A stretch of DNA of 64,000 nucleotides from Actinoalloteichus fjordicus (lineage in GTDB: Bacteria; Actinomycetota; Actinomycetes; Mycobacteriales; Pseudonocardiaceae): contig NZ_CP016076.1 in NCBI RefSeq assembly GCF_001941625.1, forward strand, positions 5,130,001-5,194,000, written 5' to 3'. The stretch's first letter is position 1, and the number at the start of each line of letters is the position of its first letter. Under the pieces are notes generated by a model, which searched no databases, was not told where the DNA came from, and saw nothing but the letters and a program-made list of their open reading frames with translations. Shown here one piece after another: positions 18,993 to 29,101 of the stretch. Made by a program: the position numbers and the translations under genes.

Positions 18993-20223
18993 GACAGCGC
19001 ACGCGGTCTGGTTGCACGACCAGCGGGTCGGCACGTTGTTCCAACGCGGGGACCACACCCGGTTCGTCCTGCAGGAGGCCTACCGGGAAGATCCCGATCG
19101 CGCGGTGCTCGGGCTCGACTTCGAGCAGGACCTGACCCGTAGACATGCCGCACACCTCCGACTGCCGCCCTGGTTCTCCAACCTGCTTCCGGAGGGCAGG
19201 CTGCGCCAGTGGATCGCAGTGGACCGGCGGGTGTCAGCCGATCGGGAGATGGAACTGCTCGCCCAGGTCGGACACGATCTTCCTGGCGCCGTCCGGGTAC
19301 TCGCCGACGACGAACCCCCCGATCTGTCCGAGTGGGACAAGGCGGCCCAGCAGGCACGCTCGCCCGTCACGACGCACCCTGCCTGGCGGTTCTCCCTCGC
19401 CGGGGTCGGCCTCAAGTTCTCCATGCTCGCGCAGGGCGAGCGCTTCACCCTGCCTGCTTTCGGTGAAGGTGGCGACTGGATCGTCAAACTTCCGGACGCA
19501 CACCATTCACAGGTGCCCAGCAACGAGTACACGATGATGACGCTCGCCGCAGCCGTCGGCATCGACGTCCCCGACCGCAGGCTGGTACACCGCGAGGAGT
19601 TGACCGGGCTACCACCGGGAACCTGGCCGGGACGGGAGGAGTGGGCGTTCGCCGTCCGTCGCTTCGATCGAGACGAGAACCGCAGACCGGTTCATATCGA
19701 AGACCTCGCCCAGGTCCGAGGCTTCTATCCGGACGACAAGTACCACGGCGCCTACGAGACCGTCGCTGCGCTGATCTACCGAAGGCGAGACCCGGCCGCG
19801 CTCCGCGAGTTCGTCCGCAGGCTCACGTTCTGCATCCTGATCTCGAACGGCGATGCACACCTGAAGAACTGGTCGTTGATCTACCCCGACCGACGGGTGC
19901 CGACGCTCTCACCAGCGTATGACCTCGTCGCCACCGCACCGTATCGAGACCACGTCGACGAGCCGGAGAACCTGGCGTTGAAGTTCGGCCGAGGCAGGCG
20001 CTTCAGCGCCGTGAACGCCACGACCTTCGCGCGGCTCGCACACAAGCTGCATGCCCCCGACCTCGCGGACGACCTCGTGTCCGAGTCCGTGACCGTCGTG
20101 GACCGGATGCGGGAGCACTGGCCGAGGTGCGGGGAAGAGATCGCCAAGCACCCCGAACTGCACCGGCAGGTGGCGGCGAGCATCGCCGAGCACAGCATGT
20201 CCCTACTGCGCACCGGGCACTGA
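18979..20223 (+). CDS. HipA-family serine/threonine kinase toxin
   Basis: 414 residues from an ATG within the end of the DUF262 gene, with GGGAGA just before it. The N-terminal coupler domain reads AVWLHDQRVGTLFQRGDHTRFV. The kinase body has the Gly-rich-loop-like FSLAGVGLKFSML, lysine in DWIVKLPDAHH, catalytic loop SNGDAHLKNWSLIY, and metal-binding AYDLVAT, all with catalytic residues present. The classic HipA phosphorylates glutamyl-tRNA synthetase and causes persistence; targets vary between families. No HipB-type HTH antitoxin is adjacent. The overlapping DUF262 gene occupies that place, so it may be the partner. A strong hairpin overlaps the stop codon. Confidence 0.9.
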   Translation: MTIRETAHAVWLHDQRVGTLFQRGDHTRFVLQEAYREDPDRAVLGLDFEQDLTRRHAAHLRLPPWFSNLLPEGRLRQWIAVDRRVSADREMELLAQVGHDLPGAVRVLADDEPPDLSEWDKAAQQARSPVTTHPAWRFSLAGVGLKFSMLAQGERFTLPAFGEGGDWIVKLPDAHHSQVPSNEYTMMTLAAAVGIDVPDRRLVHREELTGLPPGTWPGREEWAFAVRRFDRDENRRPVHIEDLAQVRGFYPDDKYHGAYETVAALIYRRRDPAALREFVRRLTFCILISNGDAHLKNWSLIYPDRRVPTLSPAYDLVATAPYRDHVDEPENLALKFGRGRRFSAVNATTFARLAHKLHAPDLADDLVSESVTVVDRMREHWPRCGEEIAKHPELHRQVAASIAEHSMSLLRTGH

Positions 20224-20246
20224 CCTCGGCGTTCATCGCCGAGGTC
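20222..20246. terminator. Intrinsic terminator-like hairpin after hipA
   Basis: GACCTCGGCG, loop TTCAT, CGCCGAGGTC: a perfect 10-bp stem starting inside the hipA stop codon and followed by TGTTC. It closes the DUF262-HipA unit and, read in reverse, could also stop transcripts from spoU, whose stop is about 95 bp away. Confidence 0.85.
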
Positions 20247-20341
20247 TGTTCAGGCCGGTAGAGGTGGAAAGGCTGCCACGTCCCGCACCGCCAGTCGGCC
20301 GATGACCGCGCGCTCGACGAACTCCGGCCGCCGCCAACTGC

Positions 20342-21196
20342 TCAGGCCCGCTGCGCCCTGGCGGTGGCGTAGAGGCAGACCGCCGCGGCGGTGGCGAGGT
20401 TGAGGCTCTCCGCGCGGCCGTGGAGGGGGACGGCCAGCGTCGTGTCGGCGGACGACCGCACCTCGGACGACAGTCCATGCGCCTCGCTGCCGAACAGCCA
20501 GGCGGTGGGCGCGGCGAGATCGCCTGCCCGGTCGGCGGCGTCGAGGTCCTGATCCGCTCGACCGTCGGCGGCGACCAGTCGTAGGCCTGCGGCCCGGCAG
20601 GCTGCCAGGACCGCGTCGACGTCACGTTCCCTGGCCACCGGGAGGTGGAACAGACTGCCGGTGGTGGCCCGGACGCACTTGCCGTTGTGCGGGTCGACGG
20701 CCGATCCCGCGAAGATCACCGCGTCGGCGCCCGCCGCATCGGCCACGCGCAGCACCGTTCCGGCGTTGCCCGGATCGGCGATCTCGACCAGCACCGCGAC
20801 CAGCCTCGGACTGCCTGTCAGCGCGGTCGCCAACGGCACGTCGACGAGCCCGCAGACCGCGACGAGGCCCTGTGGGGTGACGGTCTCGGAGAGCCCGGCG
20901 GCGGCCTTCTCGGTGATCAGGCTGGTAGGGATGCCTGCGACGCCTGCTCGCTGCCACGCCTCGACGTGCCGCTGCGCGGCCTCCGGGGTGGCGAACAGCT
21001 CGAACACCCGGCCCACGCCGCGCTCGGCCCAGTCGAGCGCCTCTCGCACGGCCTGGGCACCCTCGGCGAGGAACCTGCCTGCGCGCTCCCGGCCGGTCCT
21101 CGTCGTCAGTCGGCGCGCGGCAGCGACCCGAGGGGTCCGCTCCGTGAAGGGAGCCGGAACCGCCTCGGGTCGAGCGGTGCGCGGGTCCGCACTCAG
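20342..21196 (-). CDS. TrmH/SpoU-family RNA 2'-O-methyltransferase
   Basis: About 284 residues. SPOUT knot motifs are clear: [27 protein letters not shown] split by the family's N-x(5)-R arrangement, [10 protein letters not shown], and the C-terminal [18 protein letters not shown]. The N-terminal substrate-binding domain begins near [19 protein letters not shown]. It methylates rRNA or tRNA ribose using SAM; the exact target is unknown. There is no ATG, GTG or TTG in frame between the rplT stop and the conserved region. The best candidate is a CTG at 21196 that overlaps the rplT stop as CTGA. The usual next gene on this strand, pheS, is about 3.4 kb away because of the DUF262-HipA insertion. 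Confidence 0.88.
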   Translation of the reverse strand: MSADPRTARPEAVPAPFTERTPRVAAARRLTTRTGRERAGRFLAEGAQAVREALDWAERGVGRVFELFATPEAAQRHVEAWQRAGVAGIPTSLITEKAAAGLSETVTPQGLVAVCGLVDVPLATALTGSPRLVAVLVEIADPGNAGTVLRVADAAGADAVIFAGSAVDPHNGKCVRATTGSLFHLPVARERDVDAVLAACRAAGLRLVAADGRADQDLDAADRAGDLAAPTAWLFGSEAHGLSSEVRSSADTTLAVPLHGRAESLNLATAAAVCLYATARAQRA

Positions 21197-21573
21197 GCCA
21201 GGCTCTCCTGATCCTCGGCGGGCAGCGCCGCCTTGGCGGCCTCGGCGAGCACCGCGAACGTCTCGGGGTCGTTCACCGCGAGCTCGGCGAGGATCTTGCG
21301 GTCGACCTCGATCTCGGCGAGCCGCAGGCCCTGGATCAGCCTGCTGTAGCTGATGCCGTTGATCCGGGCGGCAGCGTTGATCCGGGTGATCCACAGCTTG
21401 CGGAAGTCACCCTTGCGCGCGCGGCGGTCCCGGTAGGCGTAGGTGAGCGAGTGGAGCATCTGCTCCTTGGCCTTGCGGTACAGCCGGGAGCGCTGCCCCC
21501 GGTAGCCGCTGGCCTGCTCGAGGATCGCACGGCGCTTCTTGTGGGCGTTCACAGCTCGCTTGACGCGTGCCAC
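21193..21573 (-). CDS. rplT: 50S ribosomal protein L20
   Basis: 126 residues, normal for actinobacteria. The N-terminal [15 protein letters not shown] and [21 protein letters not shown] segments are characteristic. It binds 23S rRNA early in 50S assembly. It follows rpmI in the infC-rpmI-rplT order and overlaps the putative CTG start of the spoU gene. Confidence 0.98.
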   Translation of the reverse strand: MARVKRAVNAHKKRRAILEQASGYRGQRSRLYRKAKEQMLHSLTYAYRDRRARKGDFRKLWITRINAAARINGISYSRLIQGLRLAEIEVDRKILAELAVNDPETFAVLAEAAKAALPAEDQESLA

Positions 21574-21697
21574 GGTTCCGTCCTGTCAATCTCTAGGGGC
21601 GAGTGGTGCTGGTGCCCCGGTGGCTAGTAAAGGTGACGGCTCGCGGACTGCGGCGTGAGATCGTTCCGACCTCGCGTTCGCCGTCCCGCCGCGGGCT

Positions 21698-21892
21698 TCA
21701 GCGTCCGAGCATCCGCTTGATGCGGGGCGCGTCGTTGGGAGACACCTCGACGGTGCCCTCCAGACGGCGGGCGAGCCTGCTCTCCTTGCGCTCCAGGTAG
21801 TGCCGGTGACCGCACCGCTCACGGCGGATCTTGCCGGTGCCGGTCACCCGGAACCGCTTGGAGGCGCCGCTGTGCGTCTTCTGCTTCGGCAT
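21698..21892 (-). CDS. rpmI: 50S ribosomal protein L35
   Basis: 64 residues: [20 protein letters not shown] at the N-terminus and [20 protein letters not shown] near the end, standard for L35. It sits between infC and rplT on the same strand, with about 110-120 bp on each side. Confidence 0.98.
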   Translation of the reverse strand: MPKQKTHSGASKRFRVTGTGKIRRERCGHRHYLERKESRLARRLEGTVEVSPNDAPRIKRMLGR

Positions 21893-22004
21893 GTCCTGTC
21901 CTTGTCTCTTCTTCGTCTTGTTCGCCGCCGTGATCGACGGCCGGCTGTCACACGGCGTGGGCGGGCCGTTCGCCGACGGCCCGTCCCACGGCCACATGAA
22001 CCGA

Positions 22005-22589
22005 CTACTGGCCGCCCTCGGCGACGGTCTCGTCGGCATCGGCATCGGCGCCGTCGCCGGACCTGCCCCTCGGCGGCTGCTTCTTGTGCGGGGCAAGCAC
22101 CATGATCATGTTTCGACCGTCCTGCTTCGGCGTCGCCTCGATGAAGCCCAGCTCGGCCACGTCCTCGGCCAGTCGCTGGAGCAGGCGGTAGCCCAGCTCC
22201 GGGCGGGACTGCTCACGACCACGGAACATGATGGTCACCTTGACCTTGTTCCCGTGCTCGAGGAAGCGGACCACGTGGCCACGCTTGGTCGCGTAGTCAT
22301 GCGAGTCGATCTTCGGCCGGAGCTTCTGTTCCTTGATGACCGTGAGCTGCTGGTTACGGCGGGACTCGCGAGCCTTCTGCGCGCTCTCGTACTTGAACTT
22401 GCCGTAGTCCATGAGCTTGCAGACCGGCGGCCGGGCCTGCGGTGCGACCTCGACGAGGTCCAGATCCGCTTCCTGGGCGAGTCGGAGCGCGTCCTCGATG
22501 CGGACGATCCCCACCTGCTCGCCGTTGGGTCCGACGAGCCGGACCTCCGGTACGCGGATACGGTCGTTGATGCGCGTCTCGGCGCTGAT
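22005..22589 (-). CDS. infC: Translation initiation factor IF-3, probable ATC start
   Basis: About 194 residues. The N-domain has [20 protein letters not shown] and [13 protein letters not shown]. The C-domain has [17 protein letters not shown] and [16 protein letters not shown]. No ATG, GTG or TTG is placed sensibly. Instead a perfect AGGAGG (22599-22594) is followed after four bases by an ATC (22589-22587) coding for the Ile of ISAETRIND, exactly where the family begins. infC genes often use AUU or AUC starts so that IF-3 represses its own translation. The C-terminal [17 protein letters not shown] tail is a typical acidic extension. Confidence 0.95.
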   Translation of the reverse strand: MSAETRINDRIRVPEVRLVGPNGEQVGIVRIEDALRLAQEADLDLVEVAPQARPPVCKLMDYGKFKYESAQKARESRRNQQLTVIKEQKLRPKIDSHDYATKRGHVVRFLEHGNKVKVTIMFRGREQSRPELGYRLLQRLAEDVAELGFIEATPKQDGRNMIMVLAPHKKQPPRGRSGDGADADADETVAEGGQ

Positions 22590-22687
22590 GGGGCCTCCTA
22601 GGTTCGTGACGTTCAGACTTGCGCCACGGCAGGCGGAGCACCCTTCGGATGACGAAGGCCCCGCCGCCGGTAAAGGCGATCGGGGCC
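22587..22687 (-). promoter_or_regulatory. infC leader: AGGAGG site plus stable hairpin upstream
   Basis: The 5' leader of infC carries a hairpin with arms GGCCCCG (22657-22663) and CGGGGCC (22681-22687), with a nested CGCC/GGCG pairing in the loop. It lies about 70 bases before the start. A perfect AGGAGG follows at 22599-22594, then the ATC start. The hairpin could be an attenuator of the infC-rpmI-rplT operon. Seen in sequence; regulation is inferred. Confidence 0.55.
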
Positions 22688-22893
22688 CGTATCCGACCGA
22701 TCCGTACGACGAAGTCGTCGCACGCTGTCCGTTCGGTTCGACGTCTGCACGACGAACCACGACAGACCGACACCGATCTGGTCGGCATCGGGACCGGACC
22801 CGGCCGCCTGAGGCGGCGACTCGGGTGGGAGCGGGGCTCCACTTGCCGCCCCCGCTGACGCGAAGGCTGGTCGCTCGTGGAAGGGTACCAGCC

Positions 22894-23274
22894 GTGGATG
22901 AGCGGCGACCAGTGGACGGGCAGGACCAGGCCTCGGCGGCAGTGGAGACGGACGAGGTTCGGGAACTCGCCGAGGTGCCCAGCGTCGAGGTGATCAGCCG
23001 CGCGGCTGTCATGTTGATGTCGGCGGCGGCGGAGCGACTCGGCCTGGCCGAGGCCGACCCGACGACGAGCCCGCACCGTGACCTGGACGAGGCGCGGCGC
23101 CTGATCACCGCGCTGGCGGGACTGGTCACTTCCTCCGTCGAGTACCTCGGCCCGCACGCCGGACCGCTGCGCGACGGCCTTCAGACGCTGCAACGCGCCT
23201 TCCGCGAGGGTTCGCTCCACCCCGACGCACCTGGTCAGGGCCCCGGCGAGAAGTACACCGGCCCCGTCCACTGA
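22894..23274 (+). CDS. DUF1844 domain protein
   Basis: 126 residues from a GTG at 22894, with GGAAGG upstream. The DUF1844 core is [38 protein letters not shown] and [16 protein letters not shown]. The family is a small helical protein of unknown function that in actinobacteria lies divergent from infC, exactly as here. The C-terminus GEKYTGPVH is also typical. No biochemical role is established that I know of. Confidence 0.88.
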   Translation: MDERRPVDGQDQASAAVETDEVRELAEVPSVEVISRAAVMLMSAAAERLGLAEADPTTSPHRDLDEARRLITALAGLVTSSVEYLGPHAGPLRDGLQTLQRAFREGSLHPDAPGQGPGEKYTGPVH

Positions 23275-23439
23275 GCTGTCGTCCCCGACGGGCCTGCGAG
23301 CCACGGGGCAGGCTCGGGCGGCGGATCGTCGGCGGGCGACGACCGCGCCGTCTGGAATCCGCAGGCGCGACCGCGTGTTCTCCCTGATCCGCGACGTCGA
23401 CCGGCGAGATCGTCAGGCACCGTCATTACCCTCCGTCGC

Positions 23440-24816
23440 GTGCCGACGACCGACCCCCTGCCCGACGCGAGACTCCGGCCGCTCCGGGTCACGCTGCTGA
23501 CCTGGGCAGCGACAGCAGGTGTGCTGCTGCTCGCCTCGGCGGCCCTGCCGCTGTCACTGCCCCTGCCGCCGTACTTCGGCCTCGGCCTGCTCCAGCACGG
23601 GCTGGACACCGCCGGGCTGGCCCTGGTGCTGGCGGGCACGGCAGGCCTAATCGCGACGGCGCTGTTCCGCTCCGGGGCCGATGCGCTGCTCGTCGGCGCC
23701 CTCGCCGTCCTGCCCGCCCCGTTGGCCGCCGATCCCGGCCACGTCCTGTTCGCCGAGGAGCCCGGCGGGGCGCTGATCTCCTCGGCCTCGTTCCTGGTGG
23801 CCTTCGGGGCCTGCCTCGTGTTCGGCGCGGCGCTGCGGTCGGCGTGGTCGCCGATCCTGGACGATGCGTCGTGGCGGGGCGCGATCCTGCCGGTGATCGC
23901 GTTGGCCGCGACCACGCTGGGCGGGACGTCCTCGTGGGTCCCGGCCGAGACGCCCCTGGTCTCGCTCGGGGTGGCGGCATCCGCCCTCGGCTGCGCGGCG
24001 TGGGCCCGGCACTCGACGCGGCGCTCGGCGGCTGGGGCGACCACCGAGGCGCCTGCGGCTGTGTCGACCGGGGCGGAGACAAGCACCGACCAGGCGGCGT
24101 CGACCGGAATCGACGCACCGGACACGACGGCGACAGCCGACGCCGAGGCAGAACCTCGACCGGAGCGTCTCGGGCGCGCCGAGCCCGCCCGCTCCCCCAG
24201 GCCTGGCGCCCGGTTCGCGGTCTGGTCGCCGCTGCTGGCCCTCGTGTCGATCGGGACGCTGACGGCACCGCCGAGCCCGCCCGCCTGGGGGTACCTCCTG
24301 GTGGCGGCGGGCGCGGCGACGGCGGCCGCCGTCTGGCGGCCCGGCTCCGGGCTTCGCACCGGATTCCTCGCGGCGGCGCTCCTGATGATGATCGGTTCGG
24401 CCGGGCTGCTGCACGCAGGCCGGGCTTCGGCCGAGACGGGCTGGGCGCTGCCCGACGACTGGCCGTTGGTCCTGGCGGGCATGACGCTGCTCGCGCTCGC
24501 TGCGCCGGTGGTCGCGCGCGCCGAGGCTCGGCGCCGGGTGCGTCCCGTCGACGGGACGCCGGTGGTCTTCTGCCTCGGCGTCGCCGCCGCTGCGATCGTC
24601 GCCGCGATCTCGGCGGCCGCGCAGGCGCAGAACGTGGAGGCGATGCCGGGAGTCGAGCTGAGCCGCGCCTACGCCACGCCGCTGGACACGGTGTTCCCCG
24701 GTGACCACGAGCTCGTGGCGACGATCTCGGGGCCTCCGCCCACCGTGTCGATCGGGCTGCTCCTGCTCGGCGGTGCGGCGGTGATCGCGCTGTCGTGGCC
24801 GCGACGCCGAGCATGA
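23440..24816 (+). CDS. Multi-pass membrane protein of unknown function
   Basis: 458 residues from a GTG. About ten hydrophobic segments fall in two blocks: residues about 15-185 (first TM around LLTWAATAGVLLLASAALPL) and about 265-455. They are separated by a polar Ala/Thr/Glu-rich cytoplasmic or extracellular stretch (about 190-260). No catalytic or transport motif was recognised. Between helices near the end a soluble loop (AQNVEAMPGVELSRAYATPL) is probably outside. It is convergent with uvrA and shares its terminator. Coding bias supports a real gene. Confidence 0.7.
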   Translation: MPTTDPLPDARLRPLRVTLLTWAATAGVLLLASAALPLSLPLPPYFGLGLLQHGLDTAGLALVLAGTAGLIATALFRSGADALLVGALAVLPAPLAADPGHVLFAEEPGGALISSASFLVAFGACLVFGAALRSAWSPILDDASWRGAILPVIALAATTLGGTSSWVPAETPLVSLGVAASALGCAAWARHSTRRSAAGATTEAPAAVSTGAETSTDQAASTGIDAPDTTATADAEAEPRPERLGRAEPARSPRPGARFAVWSPLLALVSIGTLTAPPSPPAWGYLLVAAGAATAAAVWRPGSGLRTGFLAAALLMMIGSAGLLHAGRASAETGWALPDDWPLVLAGMTLLALAAPVVARAEARRRVRPVDGTPVVFCLGVAAAAIVAAISAAAQAQNVEAMPGVELSRAYATPLDTVFPGDHELVATISGPPPTVSIGLLLLGGAAVIALSWPRRRA

Positions 24817-24865
24817 GTCGGGCTCGCGTGCTGCCGCCCGCGGGCAGTCACAGCCGACGGTGCGA

Positions 24866-24902
24866 TCTCACCGGGCCGAGTCGGGAACCCGACCCGGTGA
24901 GA
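24866..24902. terminator. Bidirectional terminator between membrane protein gene and uvrA
   Basis: TCTCACCGGG (24866-24875) pairs perfectly with CCCGGTGAGA (24893-24902), and the loop contains a second stem, GTCGGG-AA-CCCGAC. The structure lies between convergent genes, six bases from the uvrA stop. Confidence 0.9.
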
Positions 24903-24908
24903 CGCCGA

Positions 24909-27761
24909 TCAGAGCACCTGGGCCAGGAAGCGGCCGGTGTGGCTGGCCTCGTCGGCCCGCACCTGTTCCGGCGTTCCCTCGGCGACCACGGTGCCGCCGC
25001 CGGAGCCGCCCTCCGGCCCCATGTCGACCACCCAGTCCGACGTCTTGATGACGTCGAGGTTGTGCTCGATCACGATCACCGTGTTGCCCTTGGCGACCAG
25101 TCCGTTGATCACGCCGAGCAGCTTGCGGATGTCCTCGAAGTGCAGGCCGGTGGTCGGCTCGTCGAGCACGTAGACGGTGCGTCCGGTCGACCGCTTCTGG
25201 AGTTCGGTGGCCAGCTTGACCCGCTGTGCCTCGCCGCCGGAGAGCGTCGGGGCAGGCTGGCCGAGCCGCACGTAGCCGAGGCCGACGTCCACCAGCGTCT
25301 TGAGATGCCGGTGGATCGCGGTGATCGGCTCGAAGAACGTCGCCGCCTCCTCGATCGGCATGTCCAGCACGTCGGCGATCGTCTTGCCCTTGTAGTGGAC
25401 CTCCAGCGTCTCCCGGTTGTACCGGGCGCCTCGGCAGACCTCGCAGGGCACGTAGACGTCGGGCAGGAAGTTCATCTCGATCTTGATCGTGCCGTCGCCC
25501 GCACACGCCTCGCAGCGGCCGCCCTTGATGTTGAACGAGAACCGGCCCGGCTGGTAGCCGCGCACCTTCGCCTCGGTCGTCGCGGCGAACAGCTTCCTGA
25601 CGTGATCGAAGACCCCGGTGTAGGTCGCGGCGTTCGAGCGCGGCGTGCGTCCGATGGGCGACTGGTCGACCTGCACCAGCTTGTCGACGTTGTCGAGTCC
25701 GGTCACCCGCGTGTGCCTGCCCGGCACCTGGCGCGCCCCGTTGAGCTTGTTGGCCAGCACCCGCGCCAGGATGTCGTTGACCAGCGTCGACTTGCCCGAG
25801 CCCGACACGCCCGTGACGGAGACCAGACACCCGAGCGGGAAGGACACGTCGATGCCGCGCAGGTTGTGCTCGCGCGCGCCGACGACGGTGAGCCGTCGCC
25901 TGCGATCGATCGCCCGCCGCTTGTCCGGCACCGGGATGGCCCGACGACCGGCCAGGTACGCGCCAGTCAGTGACTCCTCGTTGGCCAGCAGCTCCTGGTA
26001 AGAGCCGCTGTGCACGACCTTCCCGCCGTGCTCCCCCGCGCCGGGGCCGATGTCGACCACCCAGTCCGCGGCGCGAATGGTGTCCTCGTCGTGCTCCACG
26101 ACGATCAGCGTGTTGCCCAGGTCGCGAAGCCTGCTCAGCGTCTCGATCAACCGGTGGTTGTCCCGCTGATGCAGGCCGATGGACGGTTCGTCCAGCACGT
26201 ACAGCACGCCGACCAGCCCGGAGCCGATCTGGGTGGCCAGCCTGATCCGCTGGGCCTCGCCGCCGGAGAGCGTGCCCGCCGCCCGGTCCAGGGACAGGTA
26301 GTCCAGGCCCACGTCGAGCAGGAAGCCCAGTCGGGCGGCGACCTCCTTGAGAACGCGGCCCGCGATCATCTCCTCGCGTTCGCCCAGGGCGAGTCCTTCG
26401 AGGAAGCGGGCGCACTCCACGACGCTCATCGCGCAGACCTCGGCGATCGACTTGTCGCCCTGGTCACGGTGCGCCAGCGTCACGGCCAGGATCTCCGGCT
26501 TGAGCCGCGTGCCCCGGCAGGCCGGGCAGGGCACCTCCCGCATGTAGCCCTCGTACTTGTCCCGCATGAACTCGGACTCGGTCTGCTCCTGCCTGCGCTC
26601 CAGGAAGGGGATGACGCCCTCGAACGCGGCGTAGTACGACCGCTCCCGTCCGTAGCGGTTGCTGTAGCGGACGTGTACCTGCTCGTCGATGCCGTGCAGC
26701 ACGGCCTTCTGCACGCGGGCGGGCAGGCCGCGCCACGGCAGGTCCATGCGGAAGCCGACCTTCTCCGACAGCGACTCCAGCAGCCGGGTGAAGTAGTCCG
26801 CGGTCTGGCCGGAGGCCCATGGCGCGATGGCGCCCTCGGCGAGCGACAGCTCGTCGTCCGGCACCACCAGCTCGGGGTCGACCTCCTTGCGCACCCCGAG
26901 TCCGGTGCACTCGGGGCAGGCGCCGTAGGGCGAGTTGAACGAGAAGGAACGGGGTTCGAGATCGTCCACGGCCAGCGAGTGGCCGTTGGGGCAGGCCATC
27001 CGTTCGGAGAACCGGCGCTCCCGACCGGCGTCGTGCTCGGGGAGGTCGACGAAGTCGAGCACGACGAGCCCGTCGGCCAGCCGCAGTGCCGTCTCGACCG
27101 AGTCCGTCAGCCGCTGCTTCGCCGAGGCCTTCACGGCGAGCCGGTCGATCACGACCTCGATGTCGTGCTTCTCCTGCTTCTTCAGCTTGGGCGGGTCGGT
27201 GAGCGGGTGCACCGCGCCGTCGACCCGCACTCGCGAGTAGCCCTGGGTGGGCAGCTCGGCGAAGAGGTCGACGTACTCACCCTTGCGCCCACGCACGACG
27301 GGGGCGAGCACCTGGAACCGGGTGCCCTCCGGCAGGTCGAGGACCTGGTCGACGATCTGCTGCGGGGTCTGCCTGCTGATCGCGTGGCCGCACGTCGGGC
27401 AGTGCGGCTTGCCTGCACGTGCGTAGAGCAGCCGGAGATAGTCGTAGACCTCGGTGATGGTGCCGACCGTGGAACGGGGGTTGCGGTTGGTCGACTTCTG
27501 GTCGATCGACACCGCGGGCGAGAGGCCCTCGATGAAGTCGACGTCGGGCTTGTCCATCTGCCCGAGGAACTGCCGCGCGTAGGCGGACAGCGACTCCACG
27601 TAACGACGCTGACCCTCCGCGAAGATGGTGTCGAAGGCGAGACTCGACTTCCCGGAGCCGGACAGTCCGGTGAACACGACGAGGCTGTCCCTGGGCAGGT
27701 CCAGGTCGACACCGCGGAGGTTGTGTTCGCGAGCGCCGCGAACGACGAGGCGGTCTGACAC
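24909..27761 (-). CDS. uvrA: Excinuclease ABC subunit A
   Basis: 950 residues from a GTG with GAAGGG upstream. Two ABC modules are present. Walker A sites are [20 protein letters not shown] and [13 protein letters not shown]. Signature sequences are [20 protein letters not shown] and [13 protein letters not shown]. Zinc-finger CxxC pairs (CPNGH/CPEC, CEAC/CEVC) are intact. It is the damage-recognition ATPase of nucleotide excision repair. No clear SOS box was found in the upstream spacer. The genes divergent from it, a mycothiol-type isomerase and an MBL hydrolase, are frequent neighbours in actinobacteria. Confidence 0.98.
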   Translation of the reverse strand: MSDRLVVRGAREHNLRGVDLDLPRDSLVVFTGLSGSGKSSLAFDTIFAEGQRRYVESLSAYARQFLGQMDKPDVDFIEGLSPAVSIDQKSTNRNPRSTVGTITEVYDYLRLLYARAGKPHCPTCGHAISRQTPQQIVDQVLDLPEGTRFQVLAPVVRGRKGEYVDLFAELPTQGYSRVRVDGAVHPLTDPPKLKKQEKHDIEVVIDRLAVKASAKQRLTDSVETALRLADGLVVLDFVDLPEHDAGRERRFSERMACPNGHSLAVDDLEPRSFSFNSPYGACPECTGLGVRKEVDPELVVPDDELSLAEGAIAPWASGQTADYFTRLLESLSEKVGFRMDLPWRGLPARVQKAVLHGIDEQVHVRYSNRYGRERSYYAAFEGVIPFLERRQEQTESEFMRDKYEGYMREVPCPACRGTRLKPEILAVTLAHRDQGDKSIAEVCAMSVVECARFLEGLALGEREEMIAGRVLKEVAARLGFLLDVGLDYLSLDRAAGTLSGGEAQRIRLATQIGSGLVGVLYVLDEPSIGLHQRDNHRLIETLSRLRDLGNTLIVVEHDEDTIRAADWVVDIGPGAGEHGGKVVHSGSYQELLANEESLTGAYLAGRRAIPVPDKRRAIDRRRRLTVVGAREHNLRGIDVSFPLGCLVSVTGVSGSGKSTLVNDILARVLANKLNGARQVPGRHTRVTGLDNVDKLVQVDQSPIGRTPRSNAATYTGVFDHVRKLFAATTEAKVRGYQPGRFSFNIKGGRCEACAGDGTIKIEMNFLPDVYVPCEVCRGARYNRETLEVHYKGKTIADVLDMPIEEAATFFEPITAIHRHLKTLVDVGLGYVRLGQPAPTLSGGEAQRVKLATELQKRSTGRTVYVLDEPTTGLHFEDIRKLLGVINGLVAKGNTVIVIEHNLDVIKTSDWVVDMGPEGGSGGGTVVAEGTPEQVRADEASHTGRFLAQVL

Positions 27762-28141
27762 TGTGGTCCCTTCAACTGATCACGTGCCCGAGCGAGATGT
27801 CACCGGCCCGAGTCGGTCGAGATTTTCTGTGCGACAGGGTTGCGCACCCGCCGCAGACCTGGGGCATCGCGCTCGGCGAGTCGTACACCCGAGCGGGCGC
27901 AGGTCAGCCTCCATGCTAGGTCTGAGCACTGACAGGAACCGGTCTTCGTGACTGCGCGCAGAGGGGCAACCCGCCGTTGGAGTGCCTAGCCTCACATCAG
28001 CGACATAGATTGCGACCCTCTGTAATTGAGACGACTCGAAGTAGTGGGCAAGTCCCCGATCGGGTGCTTCCTACGTCAGTCGAATCAGGCATACGCTGGA
28101 GGTGCAAGGCACGTCCCCTGAAGTCGGGGAGAGAAGCAGTC
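27762..28141. promoter_or_regulatory. Divergent spacer between uvrA and the MDMPI-family gene
   Basis: 380 bp, less GC-rich than its surroundings in the 28000-28060 part. It must contain both divergent promoters. No SOS box-like palindrome and no convincing promoter hexamer pair were found. The plus-strand gene has a GGGGAGAGAAG ribosome site just before its start. Confidence 0.45.
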
Positions 28142-28936
28142 ATGGCAGAGATCCACCTTTCACATCCACAGCCTCTCGAGGAGAGCCTCGTGGCACCCAG
28201 GACGAGCGTCGGCGGCGCGGCAGCAAGCGCCGCGCAAGGCCTGCGCGCCCTGGAGGTCGCCAACCGGGCGTTGTTGGAGGTGGTGGAGAGACTGGATGAC
28301 ACGGTGGTGTCCGGGCCCAGTCTGTTGCCGAACTGGTCCAGGGCACACGTGCTCACCCATCTGGCACGGAACGCAGACGGCCTGGTCAACCTGCTCACCT
28401 GGGCTCGCACCGACGTCGAGCATCCGATGTATCAGAGCGCGGCCGATCGCAACGCCGACATCGAGGAGGGCGTCGACCGACCCGCGCGGCTCCTCGTCGA
28501 GGACGTCCGCGCGGCGACGGAACGCTTCGACGCGGCGGCGGCGGGCCTGGACGACAGTGCCTGGGCCGCCCAGGTCGTCGGACGCGGCAGGACGTTCCAG
28601 GCCGACGAGATCCCCTGGATTCGGCAGCGCGAGGTCTGGATCCACCTGGTCGACCTCGACGTGGGCCCGAGCATCGAGGACATTCCCGACGACCAGATCG
28701 AGCTGATGCTCGTCGACGTCATCACCCGGTATCGGGCCAGGGACGACGCGCCCCGCTTCGGCCTGCTGGTCGAGTTGTCGGACGGCACCGAGCGCACCTT
28801 CTTCATCGGCTCGGCCACCGACGACGGCCCGCCCGCCGTGCGTGGGAAGGCGAAGGCCGTGCTCGGGTGGCTCATCGGCCGCCAGGACGGCGCCGACCTG
28901 CTCGGCACGCTGCCGGTACTGCCGGAATGGGACTGA
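28142..28936 (+). CDS. Mycothiol-dependent maleylpyruvate isomerase family protein
   Basis: 264 residues from the ATG at 28142. The N-terminal DinB-like four-helix bundle has the metal-binding pattern: WSRAHVLTHLARNADGLVNL early, and IPWIRQREVWIHLVDLDVG later. The C-terminal MDMPI_C domain follows (about 195-260, ELSDGTERTFFIG). Family members use mycothiol as cofactor, the low-molecular-weight thiol of actinobacteria. The true substrate here is unknown, since no gentisate or maleylpyruvate pathway genes are nearby. Location between uvrA and an MBL hydrolase suggests a conserved housekeeping or detoxification role. Confidence 0.88.
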   Translation: MAEIHLSHPQPLEESLVAPRTSVGGAAASAAQGLRALEVANRALLEVVERLDDTVVSGPSLLPNWSRAHVLTHLARNADGLVNLLTWARTDVEHPMYQSAADRNADIEEGVDRPARLLVEDVRAATERFDAAAAGLDDSAWAAQVVGRGRTFQADEIPWIRQREVWIHLVDLDVGPSIEDIPDDQIELMLVDVITRYRARDDAPRFGLLVELSDGTERTFFIGSATDDGPPAVRGKAKAVLGWLIGRQDGADLLGTLPVLPEWD

Positions 28937-29101
28937 CCAGGCAGGACCCGTGAACCGGCGCGGCCAGGCCCACCCCCCCGTCGAGCCGGTGTCACGCGAG
29001 GGTCTGCGGTGAGTCGGTCCTCGTCGGCCGGTGACACGTTCGGCCAGCTGCCTCAGGCAGCCCGTTCCGTCCGGCGAACACCGTGGTTCTAGGCTCGTGG
29101 G

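Noticed and set aside
27762-28141. SOS box controlling uvrA
   Set aside because: No palindrome resembling the actinobacterial LexA site was found.
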